Assembly (NCBI RefSeq): GCF_000718015.1
Contig: NZ_JODY01000005.1
Span: 1-64,000 of the forward strand
Length of the DNA: 64,000 nt
Reading direction: 5' to 3'
From: Streptomyces catenulae
GTDB taxonomy: Bacteria; Actinomycetota; Actinomycetes; Streptomycetales; Streptomycetaceae
The notes under the pieces were generated by a model. The model searched no databases and was not told the DNA's origin. It was given only the letters and a program-made list of their open reading frames with translations. Below, piece after piece: positions 1-7,587 of this stretch. Every line of letters starts with the position of its first letter. The first letter of the stretch is position 1. A program made the position numbers and the translations under genes.

Positions 1-417
1 GTGCAGGCCCTCGTAGGAGCCGGGTATGCCCTTGTTCTTCATGATGTCGAGCGACTGACGGATCCAGCCGTCCAGGTTGTTCGCATACGACTTCGGGGCC
101 TGGCGCTCGGCGGAGCGGTTGGCGGCCTGCTTGGCGGCGTGGCCCTGCTTCTCGACCGCGGTGACCTTCAGGTGGCCCGCGGCGGACACCGTGGCGGAGT
201 TGGCCTCGGCGCTCTTCGCGGCACCGGTCTGGGGCAGACCGTTGGCGCTCACGGGCTTGACCGCGGCCGGGGCGTGCGCCGAGGCGGTGGGCGCCGCCTG
301 GCTCGGGGCGGCCGTCACGGCCAGGGCGGTGGTGGCACCGGCAGCGGCCAGCACGGCGGTGGCGACCTTCTGGGTGCGGGTGATGCGGGCGTTACGGAGC
401 AGGGCGAAACGGGACAT
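1..417 (-). CDS. SLT-type lytic transglycosylase, C-terminus cut by window edge
   Basis: The visible 139 residues begin with a basic n-region and a hydrophobic Ala-rich core ending in an AQA-like cleavage site (APSQAAPT), so the protein should be Sec-exported. A low-complexity Ala/Pro/Lys spacer follows. The last visible part (YANNLDGWIRQSLDIM, then KGIPGSYEGL) is the opening of the transglycosylase SLT domain found in streptomycete Swl/Rpf-like wall hydrolases. The catalytic Glu would lie beyond the left edge. From family knowledge it would cleave peptidoglycan glycan strands during growth or germination. The ATG follows an AGAAGAGG-like ribosome site. A long 5' region precedes it. Confidence 0.8.
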   Translation of the reverse strand, partial: MSRFALLRNARITRTQKVATAVLAAAGATTALAVTAAPSQAAPTASAHAPAAVKPVSANGLPQTGAAKSAEANSATVSAAGHLKVTAVEKQGHAAKQAANRSAERQAPKSYANNLDGWIRQSLDIMKNKGIPGSYEGLH

Positions 418-788
418 GCGGTGGTGACCTCTTCTCAGGGGCTGGTGCGGGATACGGCCTTCGGCGGCGCGGGGAACCGAGGGTCAGGCCGCGCTCACTC
501 AGCAGGGCGAGGAGCTCACCGGCACGTTCTCGGTGCTTGCTGGATCCATGGTTAGCGCGGCCCCGAATCGGTGGCAATGATGTGACGTACTACCGTCGAT
601 AGGGAGATGCCGCTAAATGTCCGGAATCATCCGCGTTTTCCGGTGCCCCTACGGGTTCCCGCGCGACTAAGCGCCCTCGTACGTGACGTACGCCCTGTGC
701 CTGCCCTCACTCCGCGGCGGCCGAAGAACGGGGTGCGGAGCGGCGCCGAAGTGGCCTGCGCCACAGGGGAAGGAGAGGGCGGCGCGGC
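418..788 (-). promoter_or_regulatory. 371-bp leader/intergenic region of the SLT gene; candidate regulatory leader
   Basis: No convincing protein gene fills this gap. Streptomycete SLT and Rpf wall-hydrolase genes commonly carry long conserved 5' leaders, some of them c-di-AMP riboswitches. Here the minus strand shows GCTAACC-type and GGGAACC-type blocks that recall parts of that motif, but I could not align the full fold, so assignment to a riboswitch is inference. The part nearest the HAD gene end contains an inverted repeat, CGTACG-tga-CGTACG, at 678-692. Confidence 0.3.
499..549 (-). CDS. possible 16-codon upstream ORF in SLT leader
   Basis: Inside the leader of the SLT gene the minus strand has ATG followed by 15 sense codons and TGA, giving MDPASTENVPVSSSPC. 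It lies about 80 bases upstream of the SLT start. Only a weak GGGG-like ribosome site precedes it. It could act as a translated leader peptide ending in Cys, or be a chance ORF in a structured untranslated RNA. No homologue is recognised. Confidence 0.2.
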   Translation of the reverse strand: MDPASTENVPVSSSPC

Positions 789-1520
789 TCAGACGGCCGG
801 GTCCGGCGCCACCAGGCGCAGCACCGCGTCCAGCCCGCGGACACCGCCCGGCGCCGCACCGCTCGGCAGAACGTAGGAGCGCAGCCCGGCGAGTGCGCCG
901 CCGCCGTCCTTGGCGGGGTGGTCGCCGACCATCAGCGCCTGCGCGGGAGCCAGCCCCAGCAGCGCGCAGGCGTGGCGGAAGAGGGCCGGACCGGGCTTCT
1001 CGGTGCGGTGCTCGAAGGAGTGCACCCAGGCCCCGACATGCTCCGCGAGCCCGTGGTGGGCGAAGGTCGGCCGCAGATCCCAGCCCACATCGCTCACCAC
1101 CCCGACCGCGATCCCGCGCTCCGCCAGCGCCGCGAGGGTCCGCGCGCTGTCCGCGTACGGCAACCAGTGCTCCGGCGTCCGCAGCTGCTCGTACAGCGCC
1201 GCCGCGTACGGCGCGAGCGCGGGCACCGACGCGTACCGGGTGGTGAAGGCGTGCCGGTGGGCCCGGGCGGAGGTGTCGCGGGCGTGCTGGGCGGCACGCA
1301 CCCCGGGGGCGGTCAGCCCCGTGGCCAGCGCGGTCAGCCAGGCGTCCATCGTGGTGTCGTCGACGGCGAAGGGGACGGCCGCCCGGATGCGGTCGGCGTA
1401 CGGCGCGATCTGGAAGAGCGTCCCGGAGAAGTCGAAGAGCACCCCGGCCACCGGGACCGGCGGCTGCGCCGCCACCGCGCGGATCGGGCCTTCGGGTCCG
1501 TACTCCGGGGGAGAAGCCAT
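789..1520 (-). CDS. HAD-superfamily hydrolase, motif I DxS variant
   Basis: 243 residues. Motif I is DFSGTLF (near residues 26-32), motif II the Ser in VVSDVGW, motif III the Lys in EKPGPALF, and motif IV GDHPAKDGG, which is the full HAD order. The second Asp of the usual DxDGT is Ser, so the general acid/base of phosphatases is missing. It may be a weak phosphatase, a different hydrolase or a non-catalytic member. The ATG is preceded by AGGAAGAAG. It is the last gene of the run ACP-KS-hydrolase-HAD, but an 18-bp hairpin separates it from the hydrolase, so it may be expressed at a lower level or separately. Confidence 0.85.
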   Translation of the reverse strand: MASPPEYGPEGPIRAVAAQPPVPVAGVLFDFSGTLFQIAPYADRIRAAVPFAVDDTTMDAWLTALATGLTAPGVRAAQHARDTSARAHRHAFTTRYASVPALAPYAAALYEQLRTPEHWLPYADSARTLAALAERGIAVGVVSDVGWDLRPTFAHHGLAEHVGAWVHSFEHRTEKPGPALFRHACALLGLAPAQALMVGDHPAKDGGGALAGLRSYVLPSGAAPGGVRGLDAVLRLVAPDPAV

Positions 1521-1539
1521 GGGCTTCTTCCTACCGGGC

Positions 1540-1591
1540 GCGGGACCGGCGGCGGGCGCGTTCGGCCGAATTTGCCCGCCGCCGGTCCCGC
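1540..1591 (-). terminator. 18-bp perfect inverted repeat between hydrolase and HAD genes
   Basis: Arms 1540-1557 and 1574-1591 are perfectly complementary over 18 bases with a 16-base loop, and begin 6 bases after the hydrolase stop. No U-tract follows, as is usual in Streptomyces. It either terminates the ACP-KS-hydrolase transcript or protects its 3' end. Confidence 0.7.
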
Positions 1592-1597
1592 ACCGGC

Positions 1598-2500
1598 TCA
1601 GACGTACGCCACCGCGCCGTCCGTCGGCTCGTCGTCGCGGGTGACCGGTGCCAGTGCCGGGGCGGAGGAGAGCGGACGGTCGGTGAAGAAGCGGGCGGCG
1701 AGGTCGGCGACGGCCTGCGGGCGCTCCAGGACGACCCAGTGGTCGGCGTCCGGGATCACCAGGAACCGGCTGCCGTCGACGGTGGCGGCGAAGCGCCGCT
1801 GCCGGGCCGGAGCGGTCACGGTGTCGTGGGCGCCGCTGAACACCAGGGTCGGCACGCCGCTCAGCCCGCCGGAGAAGTCCGGCCGGTCGGTCACCGCCCG
1901 CACCAGCGAGTCGAGCGCATGCGGGGAGGTACGGGCCGCCTGCAGCATCGACCGGCGTACATAGCGGTAGGCCAGCCGCCGCCGGGTCACGTACCGGCCC
2001 TCGTCCAGACAGAGCAGACCGTCCGTGGCGAGCGTCGCGAAGCTGTCCACCGCGCCCCGCCGCAGCTCCTCGGCGGCCCGCTCCCAGTGGGCGCACTGCT
2101 CGTCGCTGATGTGGGACGGGACCCCGCCGAGCGCCAGCCGTGCGATCCGGGCGGGGAAGCGCCGGGCGCAGCCGAAGGCGAGACCGGCGCCGTAGGAGAA
2201 GCCGAAGAGGTTGATCCGCGCCACACCGAGGTCGTCGAGGATGTGCTCGATCGCCCGGCACAGCAGCTCGGTGCTGGGTCCCGGCGGCAGCGGTTCGGCG
2301 GTGCCCATACCGGGCAGGTCGGCGGTGATCACATCGGCCACGGGCCGGAGCCGCTCCTCCATCTGCGGCCACCCGAACATGCCCTGCAGGGCACCGCCCA
2401 GCACCAGGACGGGTTCGGTGACGCCGTCCGGATGGCGCAGCAGCCGGTACGCGTAGGACACCCCGCCCACCGACAGGGAGCGGATCGTTTCCTCGGACAT
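1598..2500 (-). CDS. alpha/beta-fold hydrolase
   Basis: 300 residues with a complete alpha/beta-hydrolase layout. The oxyanion region is GGALQGMFGW (near 35-44), the nucleophile elbow is GFSYG (near 100), the acid is the Asp of SGAHDTVT and the catalytic His is in DADHWVVLERP. It has no signal peptide, so it is cytosolic. It lies 41 bases downstream of the ketosynthase and is read with it, so a thioesterase-like or ester/lactone-cleaving role on the acyl chain made by the ACP/KS pair is a reasonable inference. Substrate is unknown. The C-terminal 25 residues are a low-complexity tail outside the fold. Confidence 0.85.
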   Translation of the reverse strand: MSEETIRSLSVGGVSYAYRLLRHPDGVTEPVLVLGGALQGMFGWPQMEERLRPVADVITADLPGMGTAEPLPPGPSTELLCRAIEHILDDLGVARINLFGFSYGAGLAFGCARRFPARIARLALGGVPSHISDEQCAHWERAAEELRRGAVDSFATLATDGLLCLDEGRYVTRRRLAYRYVRRSMLQAARTSPHALDSLVRAVTDRPDFSGGLSGVPTLVFSGAHDTVTAPARQRRFAATVDGSRFLVIPDADHWVVLERPQAVADLAARFFTDRPLSSAPALAPVTRDDEPTDGAVAYV

Positions 2501-2541
2501 GACGGTTCCTTCTCGGGGGAGATCCGCGGGGGCGGGGCGCG

Positions 2542-3780
2542 TCAGGCGCGGGTCAGGACGAGTGCGGCGTTGTGGCCGCCGAAGCCGAGCGACGTCTTCG
2601 CCGCCCAGTCGAAGGGCGCGGACCGGGCCGCGCCGCGCACGATCTCCAGGGGGATCCGGGGATCGGGCGTGTCGAGATTGGCGGTCGGCGGGACCAGCTG
2701 GGACTCCAGCGCGAGGACGGTGAGCGCGGTCTCGATACCTCCCGCCGCCCCCAGGGTGTGCCCGGTCATCGCCTTGGTGGAGGTGACCAGCGCGTCCTCG
2801 CCCAGGACCCGGCGGAGCATCGCCGCCTCGATCCGGTCGTTGACGACGGTGGAGGTGCCGTGCGCGTTGACATGGCCGATGTCGCGCGGGCCGATCCCGG
2901 CGTCCGCGAGCGCGGTGCGCAGGGCGCGTTCGATGCCGCGGCCCTCGGGGTCGGGGGCGACCGCGGCGTAGGCGTCGCTGGAGGCGCCGTACCCCGCGAT
3001 GCGGGCACGGACCGCCGCGCCGCGGGCCCGGGCGTGCTCGGGGCGCTCCAGGACGAGGAGTCCGGCGCCCTCGCCGATGACGAATCCGTCCCGGTCGGCG
3101 TCGAACGGGCGGCAGGCGGCCGCCGGGTCGTCGCGGCGGGTGGAGACGGCCTTCATCTGGCAGGCGCTGGCGATCAGCAGCCGGGAGCAGACCGATTCGG
3201 CGCCGCCCGCGACGGCGATGTCGCAGGCGCCCGAGCGGAGCAGCTGATGGGCGGTGCCCAGCGCGACGGTGCCCGACGAGCAGGCGGTGGCCACGCCCAG
3301 GCTGGGGCCCTGTGCGCCGAGGTCCATCGCGACGCTGCTGGCCGCGCTGTTGACGACGGCGAGCGGGGCGAGCTTGGGGGAGACCCGGCGGGCGCCGCGC
3401 TCCAGCAGCGCGGTGTGCTGCTCGTCGTAGAACGGCAGCCCGCCGTGGGCCGAGCCGATGACGACGGCGACGCGGCTGCCGTCCCAGCTCTCCGGGTCGA
3501 GACCGGCGTCGGCCATCGCTTCCCGGGCGGCGATCACCGCGAGTTGGGCGAAGCGGTCCATCAGCCGCTGGGTGGCGACGCCCAGCACCTCGGTGGTGTC
3601 CAGCTCGTCGACGCCGTAGGTGAAGTCGCAGGGCAGATCGGTGAGTTCGGGGCGGTGGCGGACGCCGACGGGGGTGGTCTCGCCGGTGACGGTGTGCCAG
3701 GTGGCCTTGGCCCCGACGCCCGCGGCGGTGATCAGCCCCACGCCCGTCACGGCCGCGGCGAACGGCGTGCGGGCCGTCAC
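2542..3780 (-). CDS. beta-ketoacyl-ACP synthase II (FabF-like ketosynthase)
   Basis: 412 residues; a decarboxylating condensing enzyme of the FabF/KAS II group. The Cys-His-His triad is intact: Cys167 in TACSSG, His307 in NAHGTST and His341 in TGHTLGAAG, so it is a working ketosynthase rather than a chain-length factor. The GTG start overlaps the ACP stop by four bases (GTGA), implying translational coupling to the ACP. No acyltransferase, ketoreductase or chain-length factor is next to it, so malonyl loading and reduction would have to come from primary fatty-acid synthesis. It is a specialised single-KS system of unknown product. Confidence 0.92.
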   Translation of the reverse strand: MTARTPFAAAVTGVGLITAAGVGAKATWHTVTGETTPVGVRHRPELTDLPCDFTYGVDELDTTEVLGVATQRLMDRFAQLAVIAAREAMADAGLDPESWDGSRVAVVIGSAHGGLPFYDEQHTALLERGARRVSPKLAPLAVVNSAASSVAMDLGAQGPSLGVATACSSGTVALGTAHQLLRSGACDIAVAGGAESVCSRLLIASACQMKAVSTRRDDPAAACRPFDADRDGFVIGEGAGLLVLERPEHARARGAAVRARIAGYGASSDAYAAVAPDPEGRGIERALRTALADAGIGPRDIGHVNAHGTSTVVNDRIEAAMLRRVLGEDALVTSTKAMTGHTLGAAGGIETALTVLALESQLVPPTANLDTPDPRIPLEIVRGAARSAPFDWAAKTSLGFGGHNAALVLTRA

Positions 3781-4010
3781 GCGGCGACTTTGCCGTCGAC
3801 GGCCGCCACCAGCGCTCCCACGGTGTCCCGGGAGGTGAGCGCGACCTCGTCGAGATCGACGTCGAGGCGGTCCTCGATGAGCAGCCGCAACTCCTCCAGG
3901 GCGAGCGAGTCCATCCGCAGATGCTGTAGCGAGGTCTCGGCGCTGACGTCGACCGGATCGACCCCGAATCGCTGGACCAGCAGGGTGTTGACGACTTCTG
4001 CCGCGTTCAC
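3777..4010 (-). CDS. acyl carrier protein
   Basis: 77 residues from the GTG preceded by GGAGGAG. The phosphopantetheine attachment motif is MDSLALEE, with Ser35 as the expected 4'-phosphopantetheine site, followed by the acidic helix (EELRLLIEDRLDVDLD) that contacts partner enzymes. It is first in the operon, coupled to the ketosynthase by a 4-base overlap, which makes it the dedicated carrier for that enzyme. An in-frame upstream extension to 4094 is possible but lacks a ribosome site and does not look like ACP sequence. Confidence 0.92.
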   Translation of the reverse strand: MNAAEVVNTLLVQRFGVDPVDVSAETSLQHLRMDSLALEELRLLIEDRLDVDLDEVALTSRDTVGALVAAVDGKVAA

Positions 4011-4096
4011 GTGGCACTCCTCCGCTTTCGTAGGCGCTGTTGCCCACCGCGTTCTGGCGGGGCTCGCCGGAGGCTCCGGCTGATTCGGCGGCACCC

Positions 4097-4127
4097 TTTA
4101 TACGTCTTCGTCCGGAAGACTCCCCAA
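4097..4127 (-). promoter_or_regulatory. candidate promoter with internal operator for the ACP operon
   Basis: Read on the minus strand there is TTGGGG (4127-4122), a 19-base spacer and TATAAA (4102-4097), about 90 bases before the ACP start. The spacer contains the inverted repeat GTCTTC-N5-GAAGAC at 4104-4120. This geometry is typical of a repressor-controlled promoter. Confidence 0.4.
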
Positions 4128-4160
4128 CGCCGTTCGCTCGATGGGGTGAGGGGTGACGCA

Positions 4161-4186
4161 GGGGGCGCACGCGCGGTGCGCGCCCC
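4161..4186 (-). terminator. hairpin downstream of the MarR-family gene
   Basis: GGGGGCGCAC at 4161-4170 pairs with GTGCGCGCCCC at 4176-4186, with one bulged base and a 5-base loop. It lies about 107 bases past the stop of the regulator gene and before the ACP promoter, so it may insulate the two units. Confidence 0.4.
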
Positions 4187-4292
4187 TGCCCGCACGGCGC
4201 GGAAGGCACTCGCCCCGTCTAACGGCGCGGGGCGACGGGAGGGTACGGGGCGTGGCCGGATCGGGAGGTGTGCGGCGGCCGGGCCGGACGGG

Positions 4293-4772
4293 TCACGCCT
4301 CGTCGAGGGTCCGGGTCACCCGGCTCAACAGGGCGCGCAGCGTGCGCAGTTCCGACAGCTCCAGGCCGGTGGCGGCGAGCATCCGGCGGGGTACCGGCAG
4401 CGCCCGCTCGCGCAGCGCGGCGCCCGCGTCGGTGAGGTGGACGCCGACCGACCGCTCGTCCTCCGCGCTGCGCACCCGGCGCACCAGACCCGCCGCCTCC
4501 AGGCGCTTGAGGAGCGGGGAGAGGGTGCCGGAGTCGAGGCGCAGCCGCTCGCCGATGGACTTGACGGGGAGCGGGCCGTCCTCCCACAGCACGAGCATCA
4601 CCAGGTACTGCGGATAGGTCAGCCCGAGGTCCTTGAGGGCGTCCCGGTAGACCGCGCCGAAGGCGCGCGAGGCGGCGTGCAGCGAGAAGCAGACCTGGTG
4701 GTCGAGGCGGAGCAGGTCGGCGTCGGCGAGCGGCGAGTCGGGGGAGCCGGAGGGGCTGGGGGAGTCGGCCAT
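4293..4772 (-). CDS. ohrR: MarR-family organic-hydroperoxide sensor, OhrR type
   Basis: 159 residues. The N-terminal helix carries LDHQVCFSLHAASR, with Cys28 in the position of the redox-sensing Cys of OhrR. The winged helix follows with recognition region GERLRLDSGTLSPLLKRLEAAG and wing RVRSAEDERSVGVHLT. OhrR represses ohr until its Cys is oxidised by organic hydroperoxides. The gene is divergent from ohr with a palindromic site between them, which is the standard arrangement. No second conserved Cys is evident near the C-terminus, suggesting the one-Cys type (mixed disulfide with a low-molecular-weight thiol). Confidence 0.9.
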   Translation of the reverse strand: MADSPSPSGSPDSPLADADLLRLDHQVCFSLHAASRAFGAVYRDALKDLGLTYPQYLVMLVLWEDGPLPVKSIGERLRLDSGTLSPLLKRLEAAGLVRRVRSAEDERSVGVHLTDAGAALRERALPVPRRMLAATGLELSELRTLRALLSRVTRTLDEA

Positions 4773-4814
4773 GCCCCCAGGTTAGTCGCCGCGGCATTCA
4801 ATGGCGCGGCAATG

Positions 4815-4838
4815 AGTTGTGTGCAACTTAGTTGTGTG
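4815..4838. promoter_or_regulatory. OhrR operator between ohrR and ohr
   Basis: AGTTG-tgtg-CAACT (4815-4828) is a perfect inverted repeat, followed at once by a repeated half-site TAGTTG (4829-4834) and a TG run. It lies centrally in the 119-base divergent region and is the only AT-rich palindrome there, so it is the likely OhrR binding site controlling both genes. Confidence 0.7.
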
Positions 4839-4891
4839 TCATCGTTCTTTCCGGTGGCCGGGACGCGGCCACCGGAACCGGAGGGACTTCC

Positions 4892-5302
<411 letters not shown>

Positions 5303-5308
5303 GACGCC

Positions 5309-5335
5309 GGGGCGGGCGGCGCCGACGCCCGCCCC
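5309..5335. terminator. bidirectional terminator between ohr and S9 peptidase
   Basis: GGGGCGGGC at 5309-5317 pairs perfectly with GCCCGCCCC at 5327-5335 around a 9-base loop. It lies between two convergent genes, 6 bases after ohr and 11 bases after the peptidase stop, so it can serve both. Confidence 0.75.
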
Positions 5336-5346
5336 CGCGCGCACCG

Positions 5347-7416
5347 TCACACCCCGCTGTCCTCCCGCCCCAGGTGCCGCCACAGGAACTCCACCTGATG
5401 CCGCAGCAGATTGGTGAAGAGCGCCGGGTCGGTCGGGGTGTGGCCGGTGCCGGGCAGCGGCAGCACCTCGTGCGGGCGTCCGGCGGCCAGCAGCGCGGCG
5501 GAGAGCCGCAGGGTGTGGGCGGCGTGGACGTTGCCGTCCGCCAGCCCGTGCATCAGCAGCAGCGGCCGGGTCAGCCCGGACGCCTCCCGCGTCAGGGAGC
5601 AGGCGTCGTACCGCTCGGGGTGCGTGTCCGGACGGCCGAGGAACCGCTCCCGCCAGTGGGTGTCGTAGAGGCGCGGGTCGTAGGGGCCCGCGCCCGCGAC
5701 CGCCGCGTGGAAGAGGTCGGGGCGGCGCACCACCGCCGCCACGGCGAGCATCCCGGAGAACGACCAGCCGCGGACCGCGACCCGGCCCGGATCCAGCTCA
5801 GGGAACCGCCCCAGCACCTCCGTCACCGCCGCCGCCTGATCCTCCAGCGCCGCCGAGACGACATCGCCGTGGACCGTGCGCTCCCACTGCGGGGAGCGGC
5901 CCGGCGTGCCGCGGCCGTCGGTCACCAGCACCGCGAAGCCCTGCTCGGCGAACCACTGCGAGACGAACATCATCGGCGGCTGCGCGTCGGTCACCCGCTG
6001 GAGCGCCGGGCCCGCGTACGGATCGACCAGCACCGGCAGCCGTCCGCCGCCCGGCCGGTGCCACGACGGCAGCAGCAACCGGCTGTGCAGCGCCCGCTCC
6101 GTCACCGTCAGCCGCCGCTCGCACAGCGCCAGCACCGGCCGCTCGGCGTACGAGGCCACCGTCAGGTCCGGGCGCCCGGGGCGCGTCACCACCGCCGTGG
6201 CGCCGGGCCGGTCCGGCGCCCGGCCGAACCGGACCAGCGTGGGGCCGCCGCGCACCCCGGTGTGCACGCCCGGGCCGGTGGTCAGCGGCCGGGCGCCGCT
6301 CTCCGGACGCCAGGACCACAGCGCCTGCCCGACCACGTCCGCGGACGCCGTGAACAGCACCTCCTCGCCGTCGACCCCGAGCACCTCCCGCAACTGGAGC
6401 CCCTCGGGGGTGACGGGCGTGCCGCCGACCGTCAGCCGCCGGGTGCCGTCGGCGCCCCCGGTGTCCCGGTGCGCCACCCACGCGCCGGACGCGGTGCGCG
6501 CCGGGGTGCCCGGCACCAGCGTCACCCAGCACCGGTCGCGCCGCTCGGCCAGGAGCGTCGGCCGTCCGTCGGCCGGATCGACCGCGTACGTCCGCACCCG
6601 CCGCTGGTCCCGGCTCTGCACCGCGGCGAACGGGCCGTGGGCGTCCCAGCCCGCCGCCGTCAGATACGGGAACCGGGCCCGGTCCCAGGCCACTTCGGTA
6701 CGGGCGCCGCCGTCGGCCGGTACCAGCCACAGCGTCACCCCCGCGTTGGCGGTGCCCGCCGCCGGGTAGCGCACCGTGCGCGGCGGCGTCGCGGGATGCG
6801 CCGGATCGGCGAGGTACCAGCGGGCGACGGCGCTCTCGTCGACCCGCGCCACCAGGAGACGGGAGCCGTCCGGCGCCCACCAGTAGCCGCGGGCGCGCCC
6901 CATCGAGGCGGTCGCCGCGTACTCGGCCGCGCCGAAGCGGACGTCGGGCCCGTCCGGCGCGGCGATCTCGCGGTCCCCGGTGCCGTCCGCGCCGATCGCC
7001 CGCAGCGCGCCGTCCGTGCGGTAGGCGACGCGGCGGCCCGTCGGATCGGGCCGCGGATCGGCCGGGCGCCCGGTGACCGGCAGCGCGCGCACCCGGCCCG
7101 TCGCCACCTCCACCGCCCACAGCGCCCCGCCGCACAGACAGGCGGCGAGGGTGCCCGCGGCGTCGGTGGCGTACCCGGTGACGCCGTCGCCGCCCGGGTC
7201 GGCGCCGGACGCCGGATCGGCCGGGTCGAGGAGGAGCCGTTCGCGGCCCGAGGCGGTGTCCAGCGCCCACAGGCGGTGCACCGGGGCGTCGCCCGAGGCA
7301 CTGCGCAGGAACAGGACGGTGGCGCCGTCGGGGGAGACGGTGAACCGGTCGGGGGCGCCCAGCGCGAAGCGGCGGGTGCGCAGGAACTGGTGCGGAAGGC
7401 TCTCGGAAGGCGGCAT
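5347..7416 (-). CDS. S9 (DPP-IV-like) prolyl oligopeptidase family serine peptidase
   Basis: 689 residues with no signal peptide, so cytosolic. Residues about 15-430 form the beta-propeller (repeats such as RFTVSPDGATVLFLR and WWAPDGSRLLVAR). Residues about 440-680 form the alpha/beta-hydrolase domain. The nucleophile Ser552 is in RGWSFSGM, the acid is the Asp of HGLADGNVH, and the His is in GTGHTPTD. The fifth position of the GxSxG elbow is Ser rather than Gly, as happens in DPP-IV relatives. The Glu-rich region ARVDESAVARWYL in the propeller may bind the peptide N-terminus. It should remove dipeptides or short oligopeptides. The start follows a CCTTCCGAG-type coding beginning, and an upstream extension lacks coding character. 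Confidence 0.88.
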   Translation of the reverse strand: MPPSESLPHQFLRTRRFALGAPDRFTVSPDGATVLFLRSASGDAPVHRLWALDTASGRERLLLDPADPASGADPGGDGVTGYATDAAGTLAACLCGGALWAVEVATGRVRALPVTGRPADPRPDPTGRRVAYRTDGALRAIGADGTGDREIAAPDGPDVRFGAAEYAATASMGRARGYWWAPDGSRLLVARVDESAVARWYLADPAHPATPPRTVRYPAAGTANAGVTLWLVPADGGARTEVAWDRARFPYLTAAGWDAHGPFAAVQSRDQRRVRTYAVDPADGRPTLLAERRDRCWVTLVPGTPARTASGAWVAHRDTGGADGTRRLTVGGTPVTPEGLQLREVLGVDGEEVLFTASADVVGQALWSWRPESGARPLTTGPGVHTGVRGGPTLVRFGRAPDRPGATAVVTRPGRPDLTVASYAERPVLALCERRLTVTERALHSRLLLPSWHRPGGGRLPVLVDPYAGPALQRVTDAQPPMMFVSQWFAEQGFAVLVTDGRGTPGRSPQWERTVHGDVVSAALEDQAAAVTEVLGRFPELDPGRVAVRGWSFSGMLAVAAVVRRPDLFHAAVAGAGPYDPRLYDTHWRERFLGRPDTHPERYDACSLTREASGLTRPLLLMHGLADGNVHAAHTLRLSAALLAAGRPHEVLPLPGTGHTPTDPALFTNLLRHQVEFLWRHLGREDSGV

Positions 7417-7587
7417 GGCGGACAGGGTGGAGCGCCCCGCCCCCGGCGTCCTACTGTTTCGTCCCGGTACGAAAGGTGCGCGGGCGGGCGCGGTCTCCGG
7501 TACGGCGGTGACCTGCGCGGACGGCGGGCCGGGGCGCAGATCGGCACGCGGCCCCGCCCGGGCGGCGGCAAGGGAAGAGGGGCCCGC

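Noticed and set aside
418..788. Definite c-di-AMP (ydaO) riboswitch
   Set aside because: Only fragments of the conserved blocks are seen and the two halves cannot be paired by eye. A covariance search would decide; kept only as a candidate leader.
2542..4010. Type II polyketide synthase
   Set aside because: There is an ACP and one active KS but no chain-length factor, ketoreductase, cyclase or aromatase, so a minimal type II PKS is not supported.
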